Below, piece by piece: positions 52,170 to 63,514 of a DNA stretch of 64,000 nt. Both the position numbers and the translations under genes were made by a program. The notes under the pieces were generated by a model. The model made no database searches and had not been told where the DNA came from. It worked only from the letters and a program-made list of their open reading frames with translations. This DNA comes from Siderastrea radians. Its lineage: Eukaryota > Cnidaria > Anthozoa > Scleractinia > Rhizangiidae. The stretch's first letter is position 1. The number at the start of each line of letters is the position of its first letter. The stretch is taken from contig OZ024895.1 of NCBI GenBank assembly GCA_964017195.1, positions 16,410,034 through 16,474,033 of the forward strand, read 5' to 3'.

Positions 52170-54542
52170 TTACTGTTGACTCGAGAAATACTTGTTGATT
52201 TTGTTGCTTTGACAATGTTTTTTCGTACCTCGCTGGCTCGAGGAGGCACGCTTGCGCTTACTGGCTTCGGTGGTTGTGGTGCGGCCTGAACGTGCACTCG
52301 GATGCGACTGTCTAGCGCTTGAGCTTGGAACAGGCGTTACAAAAGTACTCTGCTCTTCTTCTTCTCCTCCTTCTTCTTCTTCGGCATCATCACCGTCACC
52401 GTTCCGATTGGCAAGTGGCAGTCTCTCCGCAACGCTCGTGACTAGGTGCTGTTGGTGCTGGTCCAGAAGGCCGAGAAGCGTGCACACCCTCTTCCGTTCC
52501 GCCACGGCCTCGGCAGTTCCAAAAGTCCCCAGAGACATGTGATGGTCCCCGAGTTTGCCTGTCAAGTGCTTAATGTAGGCCTTCAACGTGGAACGCTCCG
52601 ACGAGTCGTCACTAGCCTGGTACCGTTCACAGCATCGCTGTAAATCCTTCTCGGTGGATCTCAACCAAGTACCCTGAAACGCTTCTCTGGCAGCCTCTCG
52701 ACGAGCCTGTTCTTGGGCTGCTACTCGTGCTTGGTCATACCGCTCGAGATCCCTCGCAATTGGACTGGGGGTGGGATCGTTGAGGTCGTCCGGTAACAGG
52801 CTCAAGTTCACGTTCGACACGCCCCTGGAGCGAAGGAAGTCCTCCCTCTGTCTGCGTCGTTTCGCTCGTGACCTTTCTTCTTCCCTCTTTTTGTGCTCTT
52901 CCGTCCTCAGCATCTGTGCGAGGTGTCTGTGGCGCAGGCAACCCGGCTGTGTCTTCTCAAGGAGATCTCGTAAATGCGCCACACGATCTGCCTGTGGGGA
53001 TGTGGACGGACCTGAATCGCCGTCGCTCTCGTCCTCTGGACTCCCCTCGTCTGACGTGTCGACCGCTGGCATCTCTTTGGCTAAAAGCACCGGTAGTGAC
53101 GCTGATCGAATCTCTGCCTTCTCTTCTTCCCGCAGCACACCTTCGGCAAAGGTCGATTCCTCCTCCTGCGTATCCTCTTCGCTATCGCCTTCCGATTCGT
53201 CCTCGTTCTCAGCCTCTTTCGCCTTTTGCGCTGCCCACAGGACGCAATCCATGGGATGCGTTCTCATCCAGTTGGACGCCTTCTTTTTTGGCCGGGGCAG
53301 GCTTCTGAAGGTGTAGGTTCTTAGCCTCCGCTCCATCGCAGGCTGATCGGCGGGACCGAACTCAAGCTTTCTTTGTGAGGTGATCAGCATGGGGCAGCGG
53401 TTGATGAATGCCCGGGCACTTTGATATTTCACGTCATGGGCGGCGTACCCACCCTGAGTAAGGATCTTCCAATCGTCGATGTCAAGAGTGTGCTCGGTGG
53501 CTTCGTCAATGAATATTACTTCGGTGAAGGGCGTTATCATTGATTTATTGAACGCTTTCTGCTTTGTCACCGTGGCCACGTTGCCGTGGTGGATGAGGCC
53601 TAGAATGGGCATGAACAAACTCGTCTTTCCACTGTTGGCATCGCCTACCAAACACGGCACCTTGTCTTTGTGCTGTTTCTTGTTGTAGAGAAGCAGTTTT
53701 AAGAAATCGTCGCAGAACTTCGCCACCTCCTGCGGGCTTAGGCTGTTCTCTAAGACTTCTCGAAAGTACTTTGGGCAAGGATCTCTTGCGGAGTCGAAGG
53801 AACAAAATGCTCGCGGCGAGATCTTTCCCACCTGTTGCTCCTCAATGGCACCGTCAACAAAGTCCCGCCGGCTGATGGACCAACAGCGGCAGTCTTTTAC
53901 CTCAATGAGGTCGTAGTTGATTATCAACGGCGAAAAAAGTTCACAGAATGGATCAGATAGCAGATCGATCACTCTCTTCATCTCGCGAAGAAGTCTTGCC
54001 TTGAAGAACTCGTTGGTGGCAAGGGTGTTGACGAAAGCTCTTGCCTCGCATTTATACGAATACGTGTACCTGGCTTGGTCATTCTTCTTGTAGACTTTGC
54101 CGCGATAGCTTGCATAGCCCAGTTTTCCCATGGCGATCGCTATGTCGTTAACGAGGATCGCAAGTTTATCTGCCGACAGCATCTTATCCTCATCGCACGC
54201 CATGGCTAGCTGACTGGTGGAAGCTTGAGACGTCGTCGTGCTGGACTCAAAGCCAAATTTGTCTAATTGTAGCTTAGCTGCGGTCAGAAGTTCGACTGCA
54301 CTCAGTAAGGACGTGTGAAATTTCGGGTTAACCAGGGTCACTCTCACCACATTTTCAGTTCCACAATTGTCCAACTCTTGGGTGCATAAGCCATCATGGC
54401 CCACCACCTTCCTCGCTTCGTCTTGGTAACAGTGTTTGAAGGACGAGCTAACGAGGTCTTGCATGAAAGGATTTTTGTGATCTTTCAACACTTTGTAGAG
54501 TTCTGCTGTGGCTGGGGATTCTTTTCCCTCTTGAAACTGTAC
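52170..54542 (-). CDS. SF3 helicase main exon, copy 4
   Basis: Open from acceptor to stop, and the protein matches copy 3 throughout. The stop overlaps the right direct repeat of the palindrome as in the other copies. Confidence 0.85.
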   Translation of the reverse strand, partial: VQFQEGKESPATAELYKVLKDHKNPFMQDLVSSSFKHCYQDEARKVVGHDGLCTQELDNCGTENVVRVTLVNPKFHTSLLSAVELLTAAKLQLDKFGFESSTTTSQASTSQLAMACDEDKMLSADKLAILVNDIAIAMGKLGYASYRGKVYKKNDQARYTYSYKCEARAFVNTLATNEFFKARLLREMKRVIDLLSDPFCELFSPLIINYDLIEVKDCRCWSISRRDFVDGAIEEQQVGKISPRAFCSFDSARDPCPKYFREVLENSLSPQEVAKFCDDFLKLLLYNKKQHKDKVPCLVGDANSGKTSLFMPILGLIHHGNVATVTKQKAFNKSMITPFTEVIFIDEATEHTLDIDDWKILTQGGYAAHDVKYQSARAFINRCPMLITSQRKLEFGPADQPAMERRLRTYTFRSLPRPKKKASNWMRTHPMDCVLWAAQKAKEAENEDESEGDSEEDTQEEESTFAEGVLREEEKAEIRSASLPVLLAKEMPAVDTSDEGSPEDESDGDSGPSTSPQADRVAHLRDLLEKTQPGCLRHRHLAQMLRTEEHKKREEERSRAKRRRQREDFLRSRGVSNVNLSLLPDDLNDPTPSPIARDLERYDQARVAAQEQARREAAREAFQGTWLRSTEKDLQRCCERYQASDDSSERSTLKAYIKHLTGKLGDHHMSLGTFGTAEAVAERKRVCTLLGLLDQHQQHLVTSVAERLPLANRNGDGDDAEEEEGGEEEEQSTFVTPVPSSSARQSHPSARSGRTTTTEASKRKRASSSQRGTKKHCQSNKINKYFSSQQ

Positions 54543-55126
54543 CTGAAGGATATCAAATTGAAGCATTTTACCAAACACGGTTCTACGTTTCCTTTTTCTT
54601 TACTGACTGACCGCTTGTATCGTTTATTATTATCATCATTACTATTATTAACAGCAATCAGGGTGCACCAAAACCCATGTCCGATTGTCCACGACAGGTA
54701 GAAATTCCGTTTGGACATGCAAACCTTTGACATGACTTTTCCGTGGGACAAGCACATTTTCAATCAGGAAATAACAGAAACAATTGAAAACTGAGTTCAT
54801 CATTCCCAGTCACAAAATTCAAGTTGATAATAGCAGTGTCACAAGAAAAAAGTACAGTCTTCGTTGTTAGGTTTTCTTTCAAAGCAACTGAGAAGAGAAA
54901 ACGTCTTAAATGCTAGCAAAAAATTAGATGAATCAAGAGAGGGTCGTTAATTGCCTGTTTGTTTTTGATTGTCGAGTTTCGAGCAAACCGTTTTGGACAA
55001 AACCTCTTTGGCTTTGGCTTTTCCTTACTCCGATTCTTCATTTTTTTCAGTTCTCAATTTTGACTAACATGTTCACGGCTAAGGGAATGCTTGGGTTATC
55101 GAAAAGTAAGAAAATAATTTAATTAC

Positions 55127-55733
55127 CTGTGTTGCTGTGACTTCCAGTCCTGAATTCAACAGGGCTTTGTGTACAGAAATTGGACTGGCGGGCGCACCGT
55201 TTACTGTAGTCAACGCCACCCAGTATGCGATGGCAGGGCAGAGTGATTTGTTTACGTTCGTTAAGTTTCCTTCAAGCCATTGTTGGGAAATAGAGCTCGG
55301 AATTTCATCGCCAGAACTGCTCTCCTCTTCTGTGTTCTCGTTGATACTTCCACTTTTTTTCTCTTGGCTTGCTATGGCGCTAAAGAAAAATGCTACGTTG
55401 TGGATACCTGGAGTATTAGAAAAATAAAATGCGTCGAATTTTTGCACTCAAATGTTCTTTGAAATCTCATCTGAAATCGGCGTATTGCAACAAATACTAA
55501 CCTGATATTGCACGGTCGCACAAATCTCGTTTTCCGCAAACAGTTGCCCAAGCCTTTGGCAAGGCCTTATCTTTGACTTTGCAAACACATTTAGCGCTGA
55601 TAATGCTACACCTTCCGCTTATTACTGGGGTAAGGTAGCACAAGGCCGTACTCTTTATACCCTCACTGTTGAGCTGTCGACATGGTTGTCTTGTTCGCTG
55701 CATTCTTCTTTCGTAGCGCAAATGTTGTGGCAT
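55127..55733 (-). CDS. SF3 helicase gene exons 1 and 2, copy 4
   Basis: Exon 1 is 55733-55502 and exon 2 55407-55127. Splice signals are as in copy 3, and the TATA element is at 55743-55752. Exon 2 has the majority residue N where copy 3 has K. Confidence 0.5.
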
Positions 55734-56487
55734 GGGTGCGGTGTTTATATAGTGGATCAGTGCTGTGAAATTTTGACGAATAAATTTGAAAGTTTAGGCT
55801 TTTGTTGGCTATGTTTTCGACGTGCTGATGAATAACTGTGAAAGATAATTCATTAGTTTGTTTGTCATGTTTTGAAGTCAGATTTGTTGACGAGGACGTG
55901 TCGGAAATGATGTAACTATGAAATGAGCGTTATAAAGGGCGTTCCTTTTTTGCACGTTTCTTTAAAGTATGAGTCGCTGTTGTTAGCGCAGGACAATAAG
56001 GACGCTCTGATGTAATTTAGAGGGCAAGTTCAACGCCAAAAATGCAATCGCTTCATTATGATAGTGCTCCCCAGGAAAAATCGAAGCAAAAAACCTACCC
56101 TTTTTGGTGAAATACAATAACGATAGGATCATTAGACTTGTTCTCTGACTTGTTTTCTCGGACGCTCAAACAATGCAATCAAAACTGTCATTCAATCCAG
56201 GTAGCAGCCGGCGCCTTTTCTCAAACGATGGTTCAAAGGAACGACCGAAAAGGTGTGATGCATTTAGTGTCACCATTTAGGACCAAACTTGGTAATGAAA
56301 TGCAAGAAATGATTGTCTTTCTTGTGCCTTTTCATAACGGACCTTTTTTAAAAGAAGTTTCTGTAACGCTCAAGGTGGAACTTAAACTCAACTGAAGCTT
56401 CATGTCTCTGGGAAATCTGTAAAAAACAATTGTCTAAAACGAAAACAAAAAATGTATGAAAATGTATGAACTCGAAGCTCCATGGCT

Positions 56488-56912
56488 CCACAAAATCCGT
56501 AAAATCCATCTCTTCCGTGTGTGGTGAAAAGTTCTTTGAAATGGAAAAGAAATGCATTAAGCATTGACTGCTGGTGAAATTCATAGACAGTAAAACTCTT
56601 AAAAAGAGTAGCGGAAAAGACGGATTTCACTGATTACCCGGAGACATGAATGTATAAGAAGATAACTTGCAGTCCTGACTGACTGCTAACTGAAAAAGAC
56701 TCTTAAAAGAGTAGCGGAAAATACGGAGTTCACAGATTTCACGGAGACATGAATGTTCAATAAGGTAACTTGCAGTCCTGACTGACTGCTAACTGAAAAA
56801 GACTCTTAAAAGAGTAGCGGAAAATACGGATTTCACGGATTTCACGGAAATATGAATATTTTTTATTACTTTGATATAATACTTCTCTTTTTTACTGTAA
56901 GTATCTTAATAC

Positions 56913-56950
<38 letters not shown>

Positions 56951-57374
56951 GTATTAAGATACTTACAGTAAAGAAGAGAAGTATTATATCAAAGTAATAA
57001 ATTTCCGTGAAATCCGTGAAATCCGTATTTTCCGCTACTCTTTTAAGAGTCTTTTTCAGTTAGCAGTCAGTCAGGACTGCAAGTTACCTTATTGAACATT
57101 CATGTCTCCGTGAAATCCGTGAACTCCGTATTTTCCGCTACTCTTTTAAGAGTCCTTTTCAGTTAGCAGTCAGTCAGGACTGCAAGTTATCTTCTTATAC
57201 ATTCATGTCTCCGGGTAATCAGTGAAATCCGTCTTTTCCGCTACTCTTTTTAAGAGTTTTACCGTGTATGAATTTCACTAGCAGTCAATGCTTAATGCAT
57301 TTCTTTTCCATTTCGATCAAAGATCTTTTCCCCACACACGGAAAAGATGGATTCTACGGATTTAACGGTGAACC
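56488..57374. repeat. AT-centred long palindrome, copy 4
   Basis: Complete. It differs from copy 3 by one base beside the centre (ATGAATATT against ACGAATATT). Confidence 0.85.
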
Positions 57375-57575
57375 ACCAAAGATCGTGATCAACCTTTGCT
57401 TTAATACAATTTTTGCAATCCAACACTGATTGTATAAACTCAACGGATATAACGGATATAACGGATATGCCGGAGACAAACTCACGTAGATATCATGAAA
57501 CAAAATCGCTCTGGGTAAACCCTTGTTTGCTGTTATAAATTTAAGGCTACAGTATAGGAACAAGCGTGCCTTTCC

Positions 57576-57881
57576 ATGGCCGTTCCCCTTACGAGGAACG
57601 CTTTTGCGGAAAATCGTCCAGATTTATTTGTAGTTCTTAGCAAAAGATCTGAGAATGTGCTCTTTAGCTTTTTCCTGCATAAGACTACCAACAGATATAA
57701 TTTTAGAAAGATTTTTGCAGTACTTAGTGTTATTTTAAGGCTTCAAAAAAGGGGAACTGAATTTTTGGGAAACGATCATCTACATTCCCCAAAAGTAATG
57801 ATAGCTACATTTGAGGTTAAAACACCGACGTTTTGCAATTGCTTTTTTGTTCTTAGTATCGCTGGGCCATTTTTTACGTGA
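57576..57881 (+). CDS. Possible 101-aa protein spanning the copy 4/5 junction
   Basis: Same as the instance at 48604-48909. Confidence 0.2.
   Translation: MAVPLTRNAFAENRPDLFVVLSKRSENVLFSFFLHKTTNRYNFRKIFAVLSVILRLQKRGTEFLGNDHLHSPKVMIATFEVKTPTFCNCFFVLSIAGPFFT
57762..57794. promoter_or_regulatory. Attachment-like site at copy 4/5 junction
   Basis: Arms at 57762-57771 and 57785-57794, ATCATC at 57775-57780; identical to the other internal junctions. Confidence 0.55.
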
Positions 57882-57948
57882 GGAAACTTTCAAATTTGAA
57901 TTTTAATTGACGCGGCACGAGCAAACATCTCTTTTTCAAAAACTTAGT

Positions 57949-58497
57949 GTTCCGTGCGTTTTTGTTTTTTGTTCCTTTAATTGCATTAGGAACAAACTAG
58001 GAACACACAATAAAGGAACTTTATTTGCTCAATAGGAACAAAAGTGAGCAAATTCGGAACAAACTGGTCCGTTAGCAGCAAACTGGAACACAAAGTTCCT
58101 TTTTATTTTAGTCAAAAGGAACAACTGGTTCCTCTTTTATCCTTTTAGGAACAAAAGGTCCTCTTTAAAATAGTCCGGATTTCCCTTCCTGTTCCTTTTG
58201 AAGTGATTGGGGAACAAATGTTCCCAATCTTATTTCTCGCTTAACACAGTTAGGAACAAATTGTTCCTATTTACTGGTATATCCACTGCTGTTGGGAACG
58301 CCTTGTTCCTTTTCGGTTTAAATTGTTCCTATTCATGCCCCACAGGAACAGAATTGTTCCTAATCAAGGTGTTCTTATTTTCTCAAGACGAGTCTTATGT
58401 TCCGCACATAAATGGGAACAGGTTCCGAATTTGTTGATAAAGGAACAAGCGTTCCATTTTGCGCAAAGTGTAAACAGGAAAAGGGAACAAAAGTTCC
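57949..58497. promoter_or_regulatory. GGAAC/GTTCC iteron cluster, copy 5
   Basis: Unchanged relative to copies 3 and 4. Confidence 0.6.
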
Positions 58498-58844
58498 TAT
58501 TTAACGGTGGTTATCTGAAACTACTGTCTATCTCTTCCTAGAGACAAATTTCTCAAAACATATCCTTCAAAGAACAGGTTAAGTACGAGACTTGCCCGCT
58601 ACAAGCTTAATCTCGTTAGGGCTGGCCCGCGCAAGTTCAGGCTTGTGTCTTTGTTCCTTTTGATTGATTGTGTACCAAATACGGACAAGGGAACAATGGG
58701 GCAAGGGGCAAGAATGATCAAGTGTGGGCAGAGAATAGTTAACAAATATCTCATTGGCGAATAGGATGATCTCTTGAGGACCCTTTTGCTAGTATAAGTG
58801 CGTGCATTCTTTAGAAAAATATCTATTTCAAGCTAACGCTTAAG

Positions 58845-60611
58845 ATGAACAAACGAGGCAAGGATGTCAACTGGTCAAAGTTAGCAAATGCATCGCCTAA
58901 ACCAAAGAGACTTCACTTAGAAGAGGATGACTGTGATGGTCTTTTTCACTGTCCAGTACAAATTTGTGACCACGATGGATTCACTACGCAAAGAGGCTGT
59001 AGAAAACACGTAAAGAACAAACACAGTTGGTACTATTACTTCGACGAGAAGCCAGACAGTGCTCAAATCGATTCGCTTCATGTCGATCAAAACAACAAAT
59101 GCGAAGCCATTGAGCAGAAGATTGCACCGCGTAAAAGCAGGGCAATTGCCTCTTTTGATCCTACAAACAACATTGCCAAAAACTTTTTTTCGTGGTTAAC
59201 TGGCAGTGGTGGGGGCTGTAAAAGTGATCGACAAGCACAACAGATCGTAAGCAAGTGCTTAAAGTTTCTCAAATTTTGTTGCGAAGACGAAGAGGAGCTG
59301 ACGTTTGACATAGTGGACTTTAGTTTATGTTCACCGAATCTCCTTTTCAAGTTTGTTGATACGATGCAGGATGATTGGAACCTGGGACACGCGGGACGCA
59401 TAGGCTACTTGGATGCCATTGCAGAATTAGTGGATTATCGAAAAGTGAACGGAGCATCGGAATCAGTATTGAGAGGACTGGCTTCAACAGAAATTTACTT
59501 GAAAAAGGTGCGCAAAACCGTTTCCAAAATGATGCGGTTGCAGTGGACCAGTGAACTCGACATCGATGCCTTAGAAGCCAAGGGACACTGGGCCACTCTG
59601 GAAGAACTGTTGGAAGTCGTGGGGCGCTACTTGCCGCGCTACGAGAGCGTGCTGAAATCGTGCAAGGAGAAACCGGGTGCCGTTTTGCCCATAGATTTAT
59701 CTTTTGCTACCAAATTTTTGGCCGTCTATTTATTTATCAAGGTCAAGGGCTCGCGTCCCATGACATATCAGTACTTAACCGTGGAAATGGTGAACAAAGC
59801 CAAGACTAACGGTGGATTCATAGACCAGAAAATGTTCAAAACGGCTGGCAAATATGGCTTCGACTCTCTTTACCTGACTGAGACGAGCATGCAAGTGCTG
59901 GATGGCTACATCAGCCACATTCGCCCCCTACTCAGACCGACCTGCGACTTTGTATTAGTGACAAGAAATGGAGGGCAGCACAACAAGCTTGGAGAGCTAA
60001 TGAGTAAACTGGTCTTCGATGCAACGGGCAAATACGTTCACCCGACTCGCTATCGACAGATTGTGGAGACCGCGAGTTCTAGGCAGCTGAGCAGCGTGGC
60101 GCAGAGCACAATCTCCGAGGACCAGAAACATAGCTCTGTTGCTGCAAGGGTTCACTATCAGAAGCAGCGATCGCGTGAGGTGGCGAGCAAAGCACACGAA
60201 TATTTGGAACGACTGCACGGGGAAAAGGGATCAGAGATAGAACTAGACGTGCGCTCGAGGCTTTCAGGAAATTCTGCATCTTCTGAAGATCAAAATGCTA
60301 GCAAAACGGATACTTCCTCTAACGACGAGGGAGAAACGATCGCAGAAACACCACCCGAGCGTCTTTCAGCTGTCCCGAGACTAAAGCGGGAAAATGCATT
60401 TATAGTGACAGATTGCCCGGCGAGAAAAAAGAGTCTGATGTTTACCCCTGCAGAAGACGGTTACCTAAAAGCAGGCATCGAGCGACACGGCTATGGTCAA
60501 TGGAAAGCGATTCTCAGGGATCCCGAATTTCGTTTTCAAGAGGGAAGGACGGCCAACTCACTGCTGAGCCGTGCAGCGCGAAGATTCGCATCACTTTCTA
60601 AGTTATCCTAG
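58845..60611 (+). CDS. C2H2 finger - tyrosine recombinase - Myb protein, copy 5
   Basis: Third intact 588-residue gene, matching copies 3 and 4 by inspection, with alanine near the active tyrosine. The TATAAG box is at 58793-58798. Confidence 0.85.
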   Translation: MNKRGKDVNWSKLANASPKPKRLHLEEDDCDGLFHCPVQICDHDGFTTQRGCRKHVKNKHSWYYYFDEKPDSAQIDSLHVDQNNKCEAIEQKIAPRKSRAIASFDPTNNIAKNFFSWLTGSGGGCKSDRQAQQIVSKCLKFLKFCCEDEEELTFDIVDFSLCSPNLLFKFVDTMQDDWNLGHAGRIGYLDAIAELVDYRKVNGASESVLRGLASTEIYLKKVRKTVSKMMRLQWTSELDIDALEAKGHWATLEELLEVVGRYLPRYESVLKSCKEKPGAVLPIDLSFATKFLAVYLFIKVKGSRPMTYQYLTVEMVNKAKTNGGFIDQKMFKTAGKYGFDSLYLTETSMQVLDGYISHIRPLLRPTCDFVLVTRNGGQHNKLGELMSKLVFDATGKYVHPTRYRQIVETASSRQLSSVAQSTISEDQKHSSVAARVHYQKQRSREVASKAHEYLERLHGEKGSEIELDVRSRLSGNSASSEDQNASKTDTSSNDEGETIAETPPERLSAVPRLKRENAFIVTDCPARKKSLMFTPAEDGYLKAGIERHGYGQWKAILRDPEFRFQEGRTANSLLSRAARRFASLSKLS

Positions 60612-60779
60612 AACTTTACATTTACCCCAGAATGAAAAGACACCCTTGAAATAGAAATAACGACATAGGCAAGCAGCAATACGATTCAGTACATGACAAG
60701 CAACATTTTATTGTTGTTTTAAGAAGAAATAAATTACTGAAATTATGAATATATGAAATTCATATATTTGGAATGAAAA

Positions 60780-61134
60780 AAGAAATGTAAAGAAGATCCT
60801 CGCGGTTATTAACGCAACTAATATGCAGTTGCGAAAAGAAAAAGCCTGAGAAAATCAGGCTTGCCGGGATTCGAACCCTGACCTCTGCGATACCGGTGCA
60901 GCGCTCGAACCAATTGAGCTAAAGAGCCAACTGGGAGCTGGTCATCAAATTGGTTTGGTGCGAACCAATTTAATGACCAGCTCCCAGTTGGCTCTTTAGC
61001 TCAATTGGTTCGAGCGCTGCACCGGTATCGCAGAGGTCAGGGTTCGAATCCCGGCAAGCCTGATTTTCTCAGGCTTTCTTTCCGCAACTGCATAAGTTGC
61101 GTTAATAACTGCGAGGATCTTCTTTACGTTTCTT
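60780..61134. repeat. tRNA-Thr-like palindrome, copy 5
   Basis: Complete; same apex and arms as copies 2-4. Confidence 0.8.
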
Positions 61135-61141
61135 AAATAAA

Positions 61142-63514
61142 TTACTGTTGACTCGAGAAATACTTGTTGATTTTGTTGCTTTGACAATGTTTTTTCGTAC
61201 CTCGCTGGCTCGAGGAGGCACGCTTGCGCTTACTGGCTTCGGTGGTTGTGGTGCGGCCTGAACGTGCACTCGGATGCGACTGTCTAGCGCTTGAGCTTGG
61301 AACAGGCGTTACAAAAGTACTCTGCTCTTCTTCTTCTCCTCCTTCTTCTTCTTCGGCATCATCACCGTCACCGTTCCGATTGGCAAGTGGCAGTCTCTCC
61401 GCAACGCTCGTGACTAGGTGCTGTTGGTGCTGGTCCAGAAGGCCGAGAAGCGTGCACACCCTCTTCCGTTCCGCCACGGCCTCGGCAGTTCCAAAAGTCC
61501 CCAGAGACATGTGATGGTCCCCGAGTTTGCCTGTCAAGTGCTTAATGTAGGCCTTCAACGTGGAACGCTCCGACGAGTCGTCACTAGCCTGGTACCGTTC
61601 ACAGCATCGCTGTAAATCCTTCTCGGTGGATCTCAACCAAGTACCCTGAAACGCTTCTCTGGCAGCCTCTCGACGAGCCTGTTCTTGGGCTGCTACTCGT
61701 GCTTGGTCATACCGCTCGAGATCCCTCGCAATTGGACTGGGGGTGGGATCGTTGAGGTCGTCCGGTAACAGGCTCAAGTTCACGTTCGACACGCCCCTGG
61801 AGCGAAGGAAGTCCTCCCTCTGTCTGCGTCGTTTCGCTCGTGACCTTTCTTCTTCCCTCTTTTTGTGCTCTTCCGTCCTCAGCATCTGTGCGAGGTGTCT
61901 GTGGCGCAGGCAACCCGGCTGTGTCTTCTCAAGGAGATCTCGTAAATGCGCCACACGATCTGCCTGTGGGGATGTGGACGGACCTGAATCGCCGTCGCTC
62001 TCGTCCTCTGGACTCCCCTCGTCTGACGTGTCGACCGCTGGCATCTCTTTGGCTAAAAGCACCGGTAGTGACGCTGATCGAATCTCTGCCTTCTCTTCTT
62101 CCCGCAGCACACCTTCGGCAAAGGTCGATTCCTCCTCCTGCGTATCCTCTTCGCTATCGCCTTCCGATTCGTCCTCGTTCTCAGCCTCTTTCGCCTTTTG
62201 CGCTGCCCACAGGACGCAATCCATGGGATGCGTTCTCATCCAGTTGGACGCCTTCTTTTTTGGCCGGGGCAGGCTTCTGAAGGTGTAGGTTCTTAGCCTC
62301 CGCTCCATCGCAGGCTGATCGGCGGGACCGAACTCAAGCTTTCTTTGTGAGGTGATCAGCATGGGGCAGCGGTTGATGAATGCCCGGGCACTTTGATATT
62401 TCACGTCATGGGCGGCGTACCCACCCTGAGTAAGGATCTTCCAATCGTCGATGTCAAGAGTGTGCTCGGTGGCTTCGTCAATGAATATTACTTCGGTGAA
62501 GGGCGTTATCATTGATTTATTGAACGCTTTCTGCTTTGTCACCGTGGCCACGTTGCCGTGGTGGATGAGGCCTAGAATGGGCATGAACAAACTCGTCTTT
62601 CCACTGTTGGCATCGCCTACCAAACACGGCACCTTGTCTTTGTGCTGTTTCTTGTTGTAGAGAAGCAGTTTTAAGAAATCGTCGCAGAACTTCGCCACCT
62701 CCTGCGGGCTTAGGCTGTTCTCTAAGACTTCTCGAAAGTACTTTGGGCAAGGATCTCTTGCGGAGTCGAAGGAACAAAATGCTCGCGGCGAGATCTTTCC
62801 CACCTGTTGCTCCTCAATGGCACCGTCAACAAAGTCCCGCCGGCTGATGGACCAACAGCGGCAGTCTTTTACCTCAATGAGGTCGTAGTTGATTATCAAC
62901 GGCGAAAAAAGTTCACAGAATGGATCAGATAGCAGATCGATCACTCTCTTCATCTCGCGAAGAAGTCTTGCCTTGAAGAACTCGTTGGTGGCAAGGGTGT
63001 TGACGAAAGCTCTTGCCTCGCATTTATACGAATACGTGTACCTGGCTTGGTCATTCTTCTTGTAGACTTTGCCGCGATAGCTTGCATAGCCCAGTTTTCC
63101 CATGGCGATCGCTATGTCGTTAACGAGGATCGCAAGTTTATCTGCCGACAGCATCTTATCCTCATCGCACGCCATGGCTAGCTGACTGGTGGAAGCTTGA
63201 GACGTCGTCGTGCTGGACTCAAAGCCAAATTTGTCTAATTGTAGCTTAGCTGCGGTCAGAAGTTCGACTGCACTCAGTAAGGACGTGTGAAATTTCGGGT
63301 TAACCAGGGTCACTCTCACCACATTTTCAGTTCCACAATTGTCCAACTCTTGGGTGCATAAGCCATCATGGCCCACCACCTTCCTCGCTTCGTCTTGGTA
63401 ACAGTGTTTGAAGGACGAGCTAACGAGGTCTTGCATGAAAGGATTTTTGTGATCTTTCAACACTTTGTAGAGTTCTGCTGTGGCTGGGGATTCTTTTCCC
63501 TCTTGAAACTGTAC
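61142..63514 (-). CDS. SF3 helicase main exon, copy 5
   Basis: Complete main exon, same protein as copies 2-4. Its two upstream exons are predicted to begin beyond 64000, so the gene is partial in this window. Confidence 0.8.
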   Translation of the reverse strand, partial: VQFQEGKESPATAELYKVLKDHKNPFMQDLVSSSFKHCYQDEARKVVGHDGLCTQELDNCGTENVVRVTLVNPKFHTSLLSAVELLTAAKLQLDKFGFESSTTTSQASTSQLAMACDEDKMLSADKLAILVNDIAIAMGKLGYASYRGKVYKKNDQARYTYSYKCEARAFVNTLATNEFFKARLLREMKRVIDLLSDPFCELFSPLIINYDLIEVKDCRCWSISRRDFVDGAIEEQQVGKISPRAFCSFDSARDPCPKYFREVLENSLSPQEVAKFCDDFLKLLLYNKKQHKDKVPCLVGDANSGKTSLFMPILGLIHHGNVATVTKQKAFNKSMITPFTEVIFIDEATEHTLDIDDWKILTQGGYAAHDVKYQSARAFINRCPMLITSQRKLEFGPADQPAMERRLRTYTFRSLPRPKKKASNWMRTHPMDCVLWAAQKAKEAENEDESEGDSEEDTQEEESTFAEGVLREEEKAEIRSASLPVLLAKEMPAVDTSDEGSPEDESDGDSGPSTSPQADRVAHLRDLLEKTQPGCLRHRHLAQMLRTEEHKKREEERSRAKRRRQREDFLRSRGVSNVNLSLLPDDLNDPTPSPIARDLERYDQARVAAQEQARREAAREAFQGTWLRSTEKDLQRCCERYQASDDSSERSTLKAYIKHLTGKLGDHHMSLGTFGTAEAVAERKRVCTLLGLLDQHQQHLVTSVAERLPLANRNGDGDDAEEEEGGEEEEQSTFVTPVPSSSARQSHPSARSGRTTTTEASKRKRASSSQRGTKKHCQSNKINKYFSSQQ

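Larger units (their letters stand above)
48803..57774. mobile_element. Array copy 4: complete 8972-bp unit, genes intact
   Basis: All landmarks are present and both main genes are open. It lacks the private substitutions of copy 3 and shows no difference from copy 5 where they overlap. Confidence 0.9.
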
